Of a stretch of DNA of 64,000 nucleotides, positions 21,801 to 33,500 are shown one piece after another (the first letter of the stretch is position 1; the number at the start of each line of letters is the position of its first letter). Source of the DNA: Haliclona indistincta (lineage: Eukaryota > Porifera > Demospongiae > Haplosclerida > Chalinidae); contig OZ024784.1 in the NCBI GenBank assembly GCA_964017065.1, positions 12,071,152-12,135,151 of the forward strand. The letters are read 5' to 3'. The position numbers were made by a program, and so were the translations under genes. Under the pieces are notes generated by a model. It had not been told where the DNA came from. It did no database searches and saw nothing but the letters and a program-made list of their open reading frames with translations.

Positions 21801-24322
21801 CAGCTGGCATTTGATTGTTCACTGCATTCTCATCAGTTTCCGCCTCGTTTATTTCCTGTGTTTCAACACCAGTACCTGTAACAGCAAAGCAAAGGTTTGT
21901 ACCAAGAAGGTCTCACTTACTTATAGCAATATTAGACCACTGCACTGGTCCAGCTATTCTTCCATATCGACCAAAATGTTTGCCTATACCACCTCTACTT
22001 GCTGAATGGACCTCCTCAGGAAAACACCACTCACAGCAACAATTCCCTCTTCAACTCAGATATGCCATAACCATATACAAGAGCCGATGTCAAACACTGA
22101 ACAAAGCTGTTGGTAAAAAGGAGTATGCAGGAGTATGCAACAGGCTGCACCTGTGTTGCATTTTCAAGACTCAAAAAACTTCAAGATGGACTCATTCAAG
22201 CGATGCCCTTTGACCGTTTACAAGCAATCGCAAGAACAAAAAACCTTTCGGACAGAATTCACGAAGAAATACGTTTACGTAACTTACACAATCAAACAAT
22301 ACTACACAATAGCTTATTTTACTATACAACTATTATAGTCAATTCATTAACTTGAGAATTCAATGTGTTTTTTTTTTCATAAAAGTGATTGCAGCTGAAT
22401 AAAAGTTATGTGAGAATATATACGATTCCAGCAGTATGGTTATGATAAGTGATTATAGCATAGTGGTTATGAGTCGTGGTAAGTGATTGTAGCTGTGATG
22501 CCTTGAGATCATGTTCAATTCTTATCTGCACGAACAATGGACTGCACAATGCCTTCGCTGTACACCACATCAGCCTTTAGCAGCTCCATTTCAGTCACTT
22601 CGGTTGACGGCTTTTCCACAATGTCCTCGATGACTTTTCCAAAGGCTTACAAGCTCACACTTCTATTTTCACTCTTGATTATCAATTGCACACTCACATT
22701 CATCTCCAGAAATGACAAGCACTGTGTTATGTGGCACTTCGAGCATTCCTCATATTCAGAATCCCTGCGCTTCACACATCTATAGTACTTGTCCAGATAG
22801 TTGACTCCAATCACTCGTGCATCTTTCAGCATTTCGAAGGCATTCGAATATTGCTGCTCGACTCATCTTCAGCATCCACCACATCACAGTCACCTATGTC
22901 CTCTATTTGTTCAATGGTCGAGCCCTCTCTCGAAGTCGACAGGAATTTGTTGCCACGATAGTCCCTCACCATTACTTCTGCTAGTTTGTAGCTGCAGCCA
23001 GTTTCCACATGTCCAATTTCTGACTCCCACACTATGAATCTGATGGTACCACTTTTGTCTCCAACCATGGTATCTTGCTTTCTTAGCCCTCCTGGTATCT
23101 TCATAGGATCATCAACACGAATGACCTTCACGGATACTGTGACTCTTTCAAACTCGGCATTCTGATTATTTCTTCCAGTGTTGCGATTATTCCGCTTTGG
23201 TTCTCCTGAATTGCATCGATGTCGATATCAAGCTCCTATTCAGACTTCACTACTCCAGTCTCCTTGGATACTAAAATCTCCAGCTTGTTGCCTTTATTAG
23301 TACGTCTCACAGTACAATTAGACAGTGAAACAGGTTTCTTGCTTTCGTTGAAGTCTACCAGCTTTTGGCATACAGTTGAGTCAAACCCCAAGAGGCGTAT
23401 TGAGGATTTCCCGTCCGTGATCTGCCCATCAAAGAATGAGCATGTATTGAATCGCTTCATTGCTGATAACACCAGGAGGAATCTTGGCAGGACTAAGATC
23501 ACTGAGATATTGCGGTAGTTTTGGCTTAGCCATCGGTGATAATTCTTGAACTGTCCCTAACAATAGGCATCCGCACAATATTCTATTTTTTGCCTATTAT
23601 TCTATTCTTGTATTCTGATTATTTTGCCCATCATTCCCATACTCTGCCCTATTATTCTTGATAGTTCACGATCAGTCTCATCACGACTTTCGGCAATTCG
23701 CTTTGTCATAGTAAAATCCTCGATCCTCAGACTAAACTATGCTGCTGACAACTCGTGGCAATCACAACACGTATGATGTTAGGCTAGCCTGCTAAGCGGC
23801 TGCTATTTATGACCTTAGTTCTCATTCTTCTCAAGTACGGCGCATGCTAGCTCACTCGCTGTATCTGTATCCACCGGCCGTTTGCTGTCGAGCACCATTC
23901 AAACTTTTTAGGTGGTCAATAATAACTACTCAATAAACTCCGCGTGAGGCATTCATGCGTATTTGTATCTCCTAGTTATACTGAACGAACAATAGAGTTT
24001 GCTATGATCAATCTCTGGTGAGTCTAGTCTGGTTTAGTTTTTGTCAGTTGTCAAAGCCATTGCGTTGTTCAGAGGCTTGGAAATCACTCTTCAGCAGTAA
24101 CTAAAGTATTTTAACTGATAGTGCAATATTAATGTGTCTTGAATAGCCCAGAAACTTGCTTTTAGCACACTGTAATAATAGGCAAATCTGTCTTGTACAT
24201 TTATGCTGCATTTTAATCTTGTGTGTTATTGTTTCAAACAGACGCATGTTAAAGGCCATGAAGGTGTAGTGGGCAATGAAGCTGCTGACAGACTAGCTAA
24301 GGCTGGGTCAATGAAGAACTGA
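15805..24322 (+). CDS. RNASEH1: Ribonuclease H1 catalytic protein, split by a 6.9-kb intron
   Basis: RNase H1 cleaves the RNA strand of RNA-DNA hybrids in nucleus and mitochondria. Five exons (15805-15935, 15988-16042, 17059-17143, 17200-17324, 24242-24322) give about 158 residues in consistent phase. The four acidic catalytic residues appear in VVYSDGC, NQRAELA, VCTDSMY and GNEAADRLA, and the histidine loop is THVKGH. NGWKTAIGEDVKNKDD matches the basic handle region. The usual N-terminal hybrid-binding domain is not visible, so an upstream exon may exist before 15805 or this form may lack it. The last catalytic Asp and the histidine loop lie beyond an intron of 6917 bases filled with transposons. 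FARSB starts 220 bases after the stop. Confidence 0.92.
17615..18945 (+). pseudogene. IS630/Tc1 family DDE transposase, inactivated
   Basis: The N-terminal part has a helix-turn-helix region (DLRWRIVYMSQMLGM...SERTIQRYVER) and then the first catalytic Asp in FIWLDETGCDRRNA, followed by GYGLRGMTPRSF, a common DDE_3 signature. The open frame ends at 18310. A shift of frame restores VVIMDNASIH, the second catalytic Asp. After a further shift at about 18405 (YSPDL) the sequence is replaced by about 390 unrelated bases, removing the third acidic residue. The C-terminus then resumes with LAEVKRS and SYIKDSGYIE up to 18945. At least two frameshifts plus an insertion make it inactive. Confidence 0.85.
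18687..18782. repeat. Small inverted-repeat unit inside the transposase
   Basis: The ends gtaacggagagctttt and aaaagctctccgttac are exact reverse complements enclosing about 65 bases. It lies in the roughly 390-bp stretch that splits the transposase pseudogene. Confidence 0.75.
19032..19564. mobile_element. hAT MITE with perfect 8-bp target duplication
   Basis: A 533-bp element starting tagtgctaaaacgaat and ending in its complement, flanked by attttttt on both sides (19024-19031 and 19565-19572). Subterminal regions are rich in repeated cgaat/attcg motifs, likely transposase binding sites. It encodes a BED finger ORF on the minus strand. Confidence 0.92.
19166..19462 (-). CDS. Stand-alone BED zinc finger protein inside a hAT MITE
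   Basis: An uninterrupted 98-residue frame starts MASSSSADCGTNDAPFEKSS and contains a full BED finger: SHVWKYFKR, CLLCSAEYKYNGGTTSNLIA, HLERKH (C-x2-C, H-x4-H type). BED fingers are the DNA-binding domain of hAT transposases. The frame ends with a short Q/S-rich tail and no catalytic part is present, so the element keeps only the DNA-binding domain. Such a product could compete for transposon ends, but that is inference. Confidence 0.7.
   Translation of the reverse strand: MASSSSADCGTNDAPFEKSSRSHVWKYFKRKKNYAKCLLCSAEYKYNGGTTSNLIAHLERKHPASVTKPATRSKQEEGSQAQQSMRSSVQAQPCSSKP
19719..20308 (-). pseudogene. Second ORF of the Tc1-like element, unknown function, frameshifted
   Basis: Reading leftward on the minus strand, one frame gives MLRNLSASHFSSLDCLKAQI and ADGKYDVGYMRG. 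After a shift near 20160 a second frame gives DLDKIWSNILRGVLWCDGL, QEKSKSVSKRLYYDGYDSD, a KKKK basic stretch and KIQYRLWAEMIDIGTHKS, ending at 19719. The split sequence reads like one protein with an N-terminal globular domain and a basic hinge. I do not recognise the family by name. Its location within the same terminal repeats as the transposase suggests it belongs to the element. Confidence 0.5.
20860..21141 (+). pseudogene. PIF/Harbinger transposase C-terminal remnant
   Basis: Reading frames across the stretch give SVLECAFGCLKARFAALRRE, then after a one-step frame change LTDLPAVIYACFVLHNFCEE and a tail ending LVLTEYLDP. This is the C-terminal signature of DDE_Tnp_4 (Harbinger) transposases, with the ER/LH-N region. 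The catalytic N-terminal half is missing, so only the 3' end survives. Confidence 0.75.
21314..21822 (-). pseudogene. Probable Harbinger companion protein remnant
   Basis: Two minus-strand frames overlap near 21555. The first is acidic and Ser/Thr-rich (QGGSPSDSSSSQPTEYPETT), then basic (HGRKHREQFKETLAGYKSKK). The second has a heptad-like LTTQLSDLTKTMSSAFMLL and a Pro/Asn-rich end. Harbinger elements normally carry a second, DNA-binding ORF beside the transposase, and this C-terminal layout is common in it. The SANT/Myb-like or MADF domain itself is not seen, so the assignment is by context. Confidence 0.4.
22826..23533 (-). pseudogene. OB-fold (RPA-like) protein ORF, broken
   Basis: Starting at an ATG at 23533, a frame reads MAKPKLPQYLSDLSPAKIPP and shifts near 23447 into DGQITDGKSSIRLLGFDSTV, VDFNESKKPVSLSNCTVRRT and GNKLEILVSKETGVV. 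A second part from 23131 reads VIRVDDPMKIPGGLRKQDTM, GDKSGTIRFIVWESEIGHV and YKLAEVMVRDYRGNKFLSTS. Alternating strands with GxxxxxIRLL/IRFIVWE cores resemble tandem OB folds of replication protein A-like single-strand binding proteins. Such proteins are often carried by Helitrons and other large elements, but I see no helicase or Rep here. It lies in the RNASEH1 intron. Confidence 0.45.
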
Positions 24323-24541
24323 TTATACAATCAACCTATATCTCCTTGCACTATATTTAATCATGTATTATCTTATCATTATTATTCATCACCATAATAA
24401 TAATCTGTAATAATCAAAGTTATTGTTAAAGGCGTGGTTACCATAATTGCACGCACGTGTTCTTCGTGCCCTGGTTCGTTCTTGATTATCGAGTTCGTTG
24501 CCGTTGTTGGCATTGCTGTAACTTACTATTAAACTTGAGTC

Positions 24542-27500
24542 ATGCCGACCATTGATGTTCCTCAAGTGGAGCTGTTCCGTTCGTTGGGTAGACATTACAG
24601 TGAGTAGATCTAGTCTTTACCGTCAGACAGTATTTATATAAACGTGTTCAGCTGATGATGAATTAGAAGAACTGTGCTTTGACTTTGGTATTGAACTCGA
24701 TGAAGTGGTGAGTATCGTAGTGTGTGAACTGAAACAATACAGTACTTCCACTGATCGTCACAGACTTCAGAAAAGCTAATGATAGCTCGTGAGCAAGGCC
24801 AGGAGAAGGCGAAAGGTGCATCTGAAAACGTTATTTATAAAATCGAGGTCCCTGCTAATAGGTTAGACGTAATTGTATGACTCATCTTTACTCTGTTTTC
24901 CATAATTAGGTATGATCTGTTGTGTGTAGAAGGACTCACTAGAGGCTTGCTAGTTTTCTTAAGCAAGTGAGTATATGGACCACATAATATTATGTTATGG
25001 ACTGTTTTGCGTACTGTACCGTCTTAAAATGGGCTGCTGGCTTTCAAACAAGCACTGATTTTCAGTGAATGGGAATTTTGTATCTTATTCAAGTATGCAT
25101 GCCTTTTCAAACAAGTATAGCTGGTTCATTCTTGATTATCGAGTTCGTTGCCGTTGTTGGTATTGCAGCTTACTAACTTGAGTGCTATCTTTGTCAACTA
25201 AATTTTAATTAGTGCTGTTGTTTTAGGTACTTGTGATGTTCCCAACTCAGAGAAATGCTGGGATTTGAATGCGCATTCATTTGTTAGCATTCACATGAAT
25301 CCGCTTGAAATCAAATGTGCATTGCGTTCAATCCTTCTCCGGAGATAGATTAAAAGTGGATTGGAATTGAATTGTGATTTATGTGTGGATGCACAGGCGT
25401 GTAGACAGCTAAGGTAGACTAAGGTAGACAGACAGGATAAGGTAGACAGACAGCTAAGGTAGACAGACAGCTAAGGTAGACAGACAGGATAAGGTAGACA
25501 GACAGCTAAGGTAGACAGACAGGATAATGTAGACAGACAGGATAAGGTAGACAGACAGCTAAGGTAGACAGACAGCTAAGGTAGACAGACAGGATAAGGT
25601 AGACAGACAGCTAAGGTAGACAGACAGCTAAGGTAGACAGACAGGATAAGGTAGACAGACAGGATAAGGTAGACAGGCAGGATAAGGTAGACAGACAGGA
25701 TAAGGTAGACAGACAGCTAAAGTAGACTAATGGCAGTCTGCAGCTCGCCATTATTATCTTGTTCATTATCTTTCGACAATAGCGCGGGGCACAGTTACTT
25801 AGTAGGATCATTGTGCACTTTTGTGCATTTCCGGGTATTTTATTGTGTAAAAAAAATGTCAGTGTTATCTTGTAAACCAGTAACCAACTCTCTGACTTCC
25901 TGTCCCGAAGGATGGCGTGGACTGACAAGTTAGGTAGCATACTGTAGTAGAAGCGTCGAAGACTTGAGAACGTACTACAAAAATTGATGTCTCTGCAAAT
26001 CCTCTCAACTACTCTATCTCCATCTCAATCATGGTGTCCACACATAAAAGTCACACCAACTACGCCCTGTTGCGTGGAGCTGACCCTGAACTTGGAAATA
26101 ACACGAGTGGTTCCTTTTCAGTCTAAATCCACTCTGCGAACTGTATTCCAAGAAGAAAGTCTTCTTTAGTTTGCTGTCAGTGCATAGATCGACAATGGTT
26201 CTCTGTATGGGCATTTGATCTCTAGTAACTCTTCTGGATCTACTGCTGTTGGATCTGTTACCAGTCCATCAGGTGACGCAGCAAGCCAGCTGTCGGCAAC
26301 ATCAATGTGGACTCCAGTGATGTCTACTTTAGCTTGCGGATCCTTCTTCTGAAGATATTGCTCGTATGCCAATCTAGCTTGTGGTTCGTGCTGCCTTCTA
26401 TATCTCATTGCCGGAGTATCTCTTATATGACCATATACATACCTTTTTGTCAATGATGCAAGAGCTGCTCGACGTTTTGCCATGAAGCAGTCAGTCTTCT
26501 TTTCTATTGTGCTGTCGACTCACCTGAATCATCATCAGGTTGCAAAGATGTTCTTTCTGCAATTTCCTTTGCGTCTTCTCTAATAACTTTTAGTCTGACC
26601 AAGTACTCTTCACACATGGACTCCATCACTTCTGCTTCTGCAGCATCTTTGCCATATGTTGAACTTTGCTGGGCAGTACCTCTTCTACGTGTTGTTGAAC
26701 ATTGCCTCTTATACTGACTGGTGTGTTTCCTACTGGTGTCCAGTTTATGTTTTCTTTTCTGTACAATTCCAAGTTTGATTTGGACTTCATTAGGTTCACC
26801 GAACCTTCTTCGCCAAATTTCACTAACCCAACAGGGACCAAGCTCAAGCCAAAGAGCAGCTGCAAAACAAAGTATTTGAAATGAACTGGACTGTATCCTG
26901 TTATAGAACTTTCCTCCATCTAACTTTGATCTGACTGACATGAATGATTCTGACAAGTTTGTTGTCTGGTGTTGTATTAACTGACCTGCCTTGTTTACCA
27001 ATCGGTCGCCAGCTGCCTCAAATAATCTTCTTATCAGGTCTACTGGAAGATTGGTGATGTTACTACATAACAATGCATTTGCTGAGATACATATCTCAGC
27101 AAGTAGAGACTGGTGTAGACATAGAAGCAGCACTTGTAGTGGCAGAGACTGGTGTATACGTAGAAGCAGCACTTGTAGTGGTAGAGACTGGTGTAGACAT
27201 AGAAGCAGCACTTGTAGTGGCAGAGACTGGTGTAGACATAGTTTGGGGCGTATTTTACTTTAGCCCCCCCCTCGAAACTGCGTGGGTGAATTAATTGGGT
27301 GAATTAATTGACACCTCGAGTTGTTAAATATTAGTCACGCGCGTGCTGCAGCAACTAAACAAAACTAAATACTAAACCCAAGACCTTAAAAAACTTCGCC
27401 TAACTGCGCAAAGTCGGGAGGGTCTTCCTAACTAACTAACTAAGGATCTTCGGGAGGGTCTTCCTAACTAAGGATCGTCGAGAGGGTCTTCCTAACTAAG

Positions 27501-30500
27501 GATCGTCGGGAGGGTCTTCCTCTCGACGATCTTTAGTTAGGAAGACCCTCCCGACGATCCTTAGTTAGGAAGACCCTCTCGACGATCCTTAGTTAGGAAG
27601 ACCCTCTCGACTTTGCGCAGTTAGGCGAAGTTTTTCAAGGTCTTGGGTTTAGTATTTAGTTTCTGCAGCACGCGCGTGACTAATATACACCTCGAGGTGT
27701 TAATTAATTCACCCACGCAGTTTCGAGGGGGGGGGCTAAAGTAAAATACGCCCATAGTTTGATCCTTTGTAACATGCCGACAAAAACCACCAGGTCTGCA
27801 ATTGGAGTGGTCGCCAAAGCAGTGGCGTGGGCCATTATGTAAATCATGCCTCAGTGCAGCTACATCCCTGTATTGCTGTGGTAAATGATGGCTGTTCTAG
27901 CACCAGTAGCTATTCGGCTTTTGTCAATCCGCCAATTCTTGGATTATCTTTGACTAGTGCTTCTAGACGAGTCCGGTAACATTTCACCGCATGATTGCAG
28001 CACTCTACCTTTTTAGCAGTCTTCCATATTATGGCACATTAGTAGCCACCGTGTAAAAACTGAGCTATCACCATCTCTGACCAAGTACAGGTATCGCAAG
28101 TTGTGCATTGCTTCTGATTTCCTGAAACCCTCAGTAATGATGTCTGTCTCCATTGCACAGGAAGATCCAGACCAGTTTCTGGAGCATTCATGCTGTCTCG
28201 GTTCAACTCCCTTTCTGAGAGTAACTGAGCAAATGCTGCAGTATTTGTTCCGTACACCTGAATACTATTAATCTGCAGCTAGGCTATGCAGTTCTGATAC
28301 ACAAATTCCACAAATAAATGTATCTGTTGCCACCTCTTCTTCTTTCCACTCCTCATAGCCAACACAATTTGCGTGATACCACAGTCGACAGCTTTCACTC
28401 TCGATCCAGAGTTCCTTGCTCTTTTCAGGCAGTAGACAGTAAGGACAATAGCAATCTGGAATTTTCTTGACCATGCGAGCTGTCCTCTCTTCTAGCTTTC
28501 TCTGTTTTTCTGCTTCTCTCTTTTTTCCTTTTGTGCATTTCAGCCCTCTCTGCCTTCTCCTCTTCTTTCTTTTTCTTCTCTTCTTCAGCCATTCTAATTC
28601 TCTCCATAGCTTCGCTCTCGCCTACAACTATTAGTCTTCGGCGATCACATACTTGAGGACGATTGGGTGTTGTGGCACATCAGACGAGCAGCTTTGATTC
28701 ATCCAAATTGTAAATTCAATCTGGTTTTCCCATCAGATCTAGCTTCTCCAGTGTTGGCTCGAGGCATTCGGTAAACCAATGCTTTACTATCTCAGGAGTG
28801 CATGCTTTGGCTCGTATCATCTGTAGGTGCTGTGGCTTTCTCTTCGATATTTGTGGATGGCATTTTTAAAAACCACTCCACCATCCTCTCCTGGGACACC
28901 ATCCTTGAAGGGATTTCTTTTTTTGCTTTTCATATAATCTTGTATCACACCCTCGACTTCACGCCTCCCTAGCCCAAATACCCACACTGCAAAAATTGCA
29001 CAGGTCTCTGCAATCTCCTCCTCCTCTTCTGCGCAGAGTCAGTGCTATTGGGTGGCCTACTTTTGCACCAGGCTTGACTCGTCCTGAATCCGGTTCTAAA
29101 GGTCTCAGCTTACTCGAGCAAAGAGCATAAAAGCTACGGCACGAATAGTCAGGTAAGCCTTCTGGGGCTATTTCGACAATCGTGACTATGCTCTCAATGG
29201 TTTTATACGTGATTCGAAATAGCCCCGGTTGACTGTAATTTGCATCCAATTATTAGCTAAATGTGAACAATAGTATATGACTTTTTCCAATAGGGTAGCA
29301 CACAAATTCCTCAGTCAGTCTTTTGGTCAGCTTTAACAATGGGCCAGCCATTGTAAATTGGTCTTTAACATATACACTGTTTCAAATGTATTTTACTAAC
29401 TAAAATTACAACCAGTAGGCATTAAAGTCTTAGTTAAGTCGGCAATGGGACGTGAAATGATCGTCAAGTTGTCTTCGGTAGATTTTTTCCTCCTCTACAA
29501 GAGCTCTTTACATTACCTCGACAATAATTATTCAGGAAACTTATTTTGGTCTCATGTTGTTAAATGATCTTTAATGCTTCTACATGTGATCGTGCTTCTA
29601 ACTATAAACTTGCCAACTAAAGTATCACGTTGTGATACATATGTTATTAACTACTTTGAAATCATATTATAATGAGGTCTGCTGTATTTGTGGTGTCATT
29701 TTCTGGTTAATATTCATGTGTTGCAGAAAATGTGCCAGTATAACTTGTTCTGAAGAGGAGAGACTACAAGCTCTTCCTATCTAGATTAGCCAGTTGCTTT
29801 GTACATCCATTGACTGCAACCTGTTAGAAGGAAGGAGACACATGTATGCCATATGATTCCAGATCTTTATCCCCGTTTACACACACCCAATCTGGATAAA
29901 CCCAACTTGGATATAGTCCAGATGACGTGCTGTTTACACATGAGCCAAAACGGAGTAGCCCTAGGTGATTTTGATGTGAATAAAGGACTATCTTTGTGCA
30001 TAACAGAAATGAGAACATTGCTTTGTTGCAACAATAAGGAGTCAACCAGTATACTTACTTTTGGTAAAACAACTGCACAGCTGACAAGTCAGGAGTGGCC
30101 TGACATTTGCACCTGTGGAATAGTCAGGGTGCACTAGCATACACGATCTGTATCTCTGCAACAATATTTGCAGGCCAATAAGATTGCAGCGAATTCTTGA
30201 ATTCTTAGCGAAATTTTTTTGTGCCTTTGACATTAATCTTTTCACACTTTCCTAAGATCTCTGAGCTGAGGAATACTCCAGCTGCTTGTTGGAACAACAA
30301 GTTGAACCCAGTAAAGATCTTACCAGTTCATCCAGATAATGCAATACGTGTCTTATTCACTCATCCAATAAAGCCCTTCCTTCTCTTGAATCAGCTATTC
30401 AACGATTGCAAGCAACACGGCGTACTAGTGATTCAGTACGAGCGCAGTACGAGGTGGACGGTTGTATGCAGTATTGTTACCATAGTAACTGTGGATTGCA

Positions 30501-33500
30501 GACATTCCAATGATTCGCCTACCTCTTGCAGTTGAAATGCTCCTGCAAGCCACAGTACCAGCAAGACTATGGGGTCACCTATCTGAGTACACGCAGGGGT
30601 CCTGGTATGCAGGGCTCCTGAAGGATAGTCTAGGAAATAGATGCCCATTTAAGGCCTGTCCGCACTGACGCGCGAACCCGGGTTCAACCCAGGTTGAACT
30701 CGGATAGATCGTGTCTGCGCTCGATCTGCAGAGCTCCGGTTTTGGCGAATCCGGGTTGAACCCGGGTTAAGCCAACCCACATACGTATGTGGGTTGAAAC
30801 CGGGTTCGCCTTGGCACCGCCACGTGTACGCGTGCTAGAGACGTTCCCTGAGCGCTCAAGCGCTAGAGATAGACTTACTTTGTCAAGAAGCTCTCGTGCT
30901 AGTGCTATAAACGCTACCTTGGACTGCTGCATGGACCTGACTCGCATCGATCCGGGTCGAGTGCGGACGCAAGCTAACCGAGTTCAAACCGGGTGAGTCG
31001 GGTTTGATTTCAACCCAGATTCGACCCGGGTTGTCAGTGCGAACACGGCTTTAGAGTCATTGCTAAACTGAGTGCTCAATAAGTGATATTTATGACATAA
31101 CTATTACCTTGTATGGATGGGCCTTACTCAAAATGCAAAAATAGACAAACTCTACATCTGTAGTGCATAGATTATATTAACGGTTTCAAATTAATTTTGT
31201 AAACTGATGCTGTTTTATTTTGATTTGTACTAGGATGAAGGCACCACGATATCGCACTGTTCATCCTCCACCTGGACCCTTACAGAGGCTGATTATTAAA
31301 AAAGAGGTTATGTCCTAATGTAAATACAATAGCCATAATTGATATTATTGTTCAGACTGCTCTAGTACGTCCTATTGGGTTGGCTGCTGTCCTCAGAAAC
31401 ATCACATTCACTGCAGTGAGTACAGCATGCTTGATAATACATTCTGTATCACTTTTGTACAGGCAAGTTACGCCAGTTTCATAGATCTACAAGACAAGTT
31501 GCACCAGAATATTGGAAGGTATTTTGGAGAAAATGATGAGTAGTATTTTATGAAATGCTGTACTGCTTGCACAGGAAGCGCAGTATTGTCTCTATGGGAA
31601 CACATGATTTAGACACAGTGGAGGGTCCATTCACATATGAAGCACTTCCTCCTGACCAGATCAAATTTAGACCGCTCAATCAGGTGGGTGTGGTCACTAT
31701 AGCATGAAGAGTAAATTCTGTTGATCTGAATTTTTTCTCAGACACGAGAATACACAGCTCCTGAACTCATGGAACTTTATTCTGTTAGTATAATGCACTG
31801 TGTAAAGGGTAAAACTAGAGGCAAATAATAACGTATTCGCTACTGATTCGCTAATCACAACAATTACTATGATAATATTTCTGTGCTTTCTTCATAAACT
31901 TGCTGTTTTGTTGTGTTGTTTAGCATGACAGTCACTTGAAGCAATACCTTCCCATCATACGAGACAAACCAGTTTATCCGATCATCTTTGACAAGAACGG
32001 TGTCGTTTTATCAATGCCCCCGATCATCAATGGTAATAGTAATATAATATGCTGGACTGTAATTTTACAGTTGCATGTTACATTCCCCAAATCTGTTCAA
32101 GTAACTTTTTTACAGGTGACCACACTCGTATCACACTCAACACGAGGAATGTGTTCATTGATATCACTGCTACTGACCTCAACAAAGCACGTATTGTTCT
32201 TGATACTCTTGTAACAATGTTCAGTGTCTACTGCAAAGAGCCTTTCACGTGAGCAGCCTCAATGTTTGACCTACTGCTGTGTGTATTATGATCCTAATAG
32301 AGTGGAGTATGCTGAAGTGCAACAACCAGATGGAACTGTATTCATGTCTCCGGTATCTCTCACATTCTGCATGATAATGTTTTCATTTGACCTTATAATG
32401 CTCCAACTATGCACAATGAGAGTGACCTTCATGTGACTGAAGGTCACTCATATGCTTAAAATCCCTTTATCGGGTGTATAAACAATTTCTACAAGCTGTG
32501 AAAATAGTAGTATTGTGTTAAAGTGGTTTAGTTACTTTTTGCAAGGATAAAGCGTAAACTGTAAAGCAATAGACCGTAAAGCGTGGAGCACTAATGCGTT
32601 AAAATGTCATTATATACCAGTGACTGCAAGGTGACGCTTTGCACCTAAATCTTCCTTGCAAGAAGTAATAAAACCTCTGTAACTACTCTTTCACAGCATG
32701 TTAACACTACCATTGACACAGAAATTTCAACAAAATTTTATTTTCGATGTTAAGACCAACCTTGAAAATAAAATGCCATGAAAATTTGAAAAGGTACCAA
32801 ATAGACACATGATGCTAGGTATGTCTATCCAGTTACACCAGCATTTTTCAACCCTGTGGATTGAGCTGACAAGCTGCCAGATTTTTCATGGACTGCTTAT
32901 CAGGACAGATTCCATTCGTCAACACTACTGTCGCCAATGACGGCGTTTTTTGTTGCATGATTCTCCACAATAGCTTCCCAGATGTTTTATGGAGTTTAAT
33001 ATTATTAAACGTAGTTAACTAAGGAACCAGCGACAGTCAGCCACACCTCGATCAGCGAGCGAGGGTGGTACGTAGGCGTAACTAGCGTAGTCCACGAGGT
33101 GGTTGGCGCATGCGCGCTGAGCGAGCACATGCTTCATACCTGAGCTGACAGAGGGCCAACGTCGAAGGCAGCGAGACCTTGTCGTGTTACGAGTTGAAAG
33201 ATTACAATGGCAGCCCCATTCAACGGTCGACAGCTCAGGTGGTTGAGCGACAATCTGGGTCTGTACCTCCCTGGATCAGGTCAAGAGGACGAGGAAGAAG
33301 TAGAAGAACAGCAACATCAACAAGGAGACCAGTCGAGTATGTCGTCAGGTATGAGTATAGCTAGCACACACGTGACACGGTTCGCGGGCTCGTCCCCCGA
33401 TCCCTCACAGACGCCTCACGCGTATAACAAACAATAGCCATAGTCAGGGAAGCGTATGCGTGCCGACGCCAGGCGTTTAGGCTGCCACCATCGGTTGGGA

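Larger units (their letters stand above)
26029..28060 (-). pseudogene. Mutator-like transposon protein with YqaJ-type exonuclease domain, decayed
   Basis: On the minus strand, frames near 27990-27790 give a [20 protein letters not shown] block with GGLTKAE. Near 27060-26800 they give [20 protein letters not shown] and [15 protein letters not shown], as in metazoan Mutator-like elements. The frame ending at 26166 contains [12 protein letters not shown] and [12 protein letters not shown], the metal-binding Asp and E-x-K core of YqaJ/lambda-exonuclease nucleases. It continues (frameshifted) with [20 protein letters not shown] at about 26110-26040. Several frameshifts, a 39-bp tandem repeat and an inserted foldback element break the reading frame, so it is a relic. 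Confidence 0.65.
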
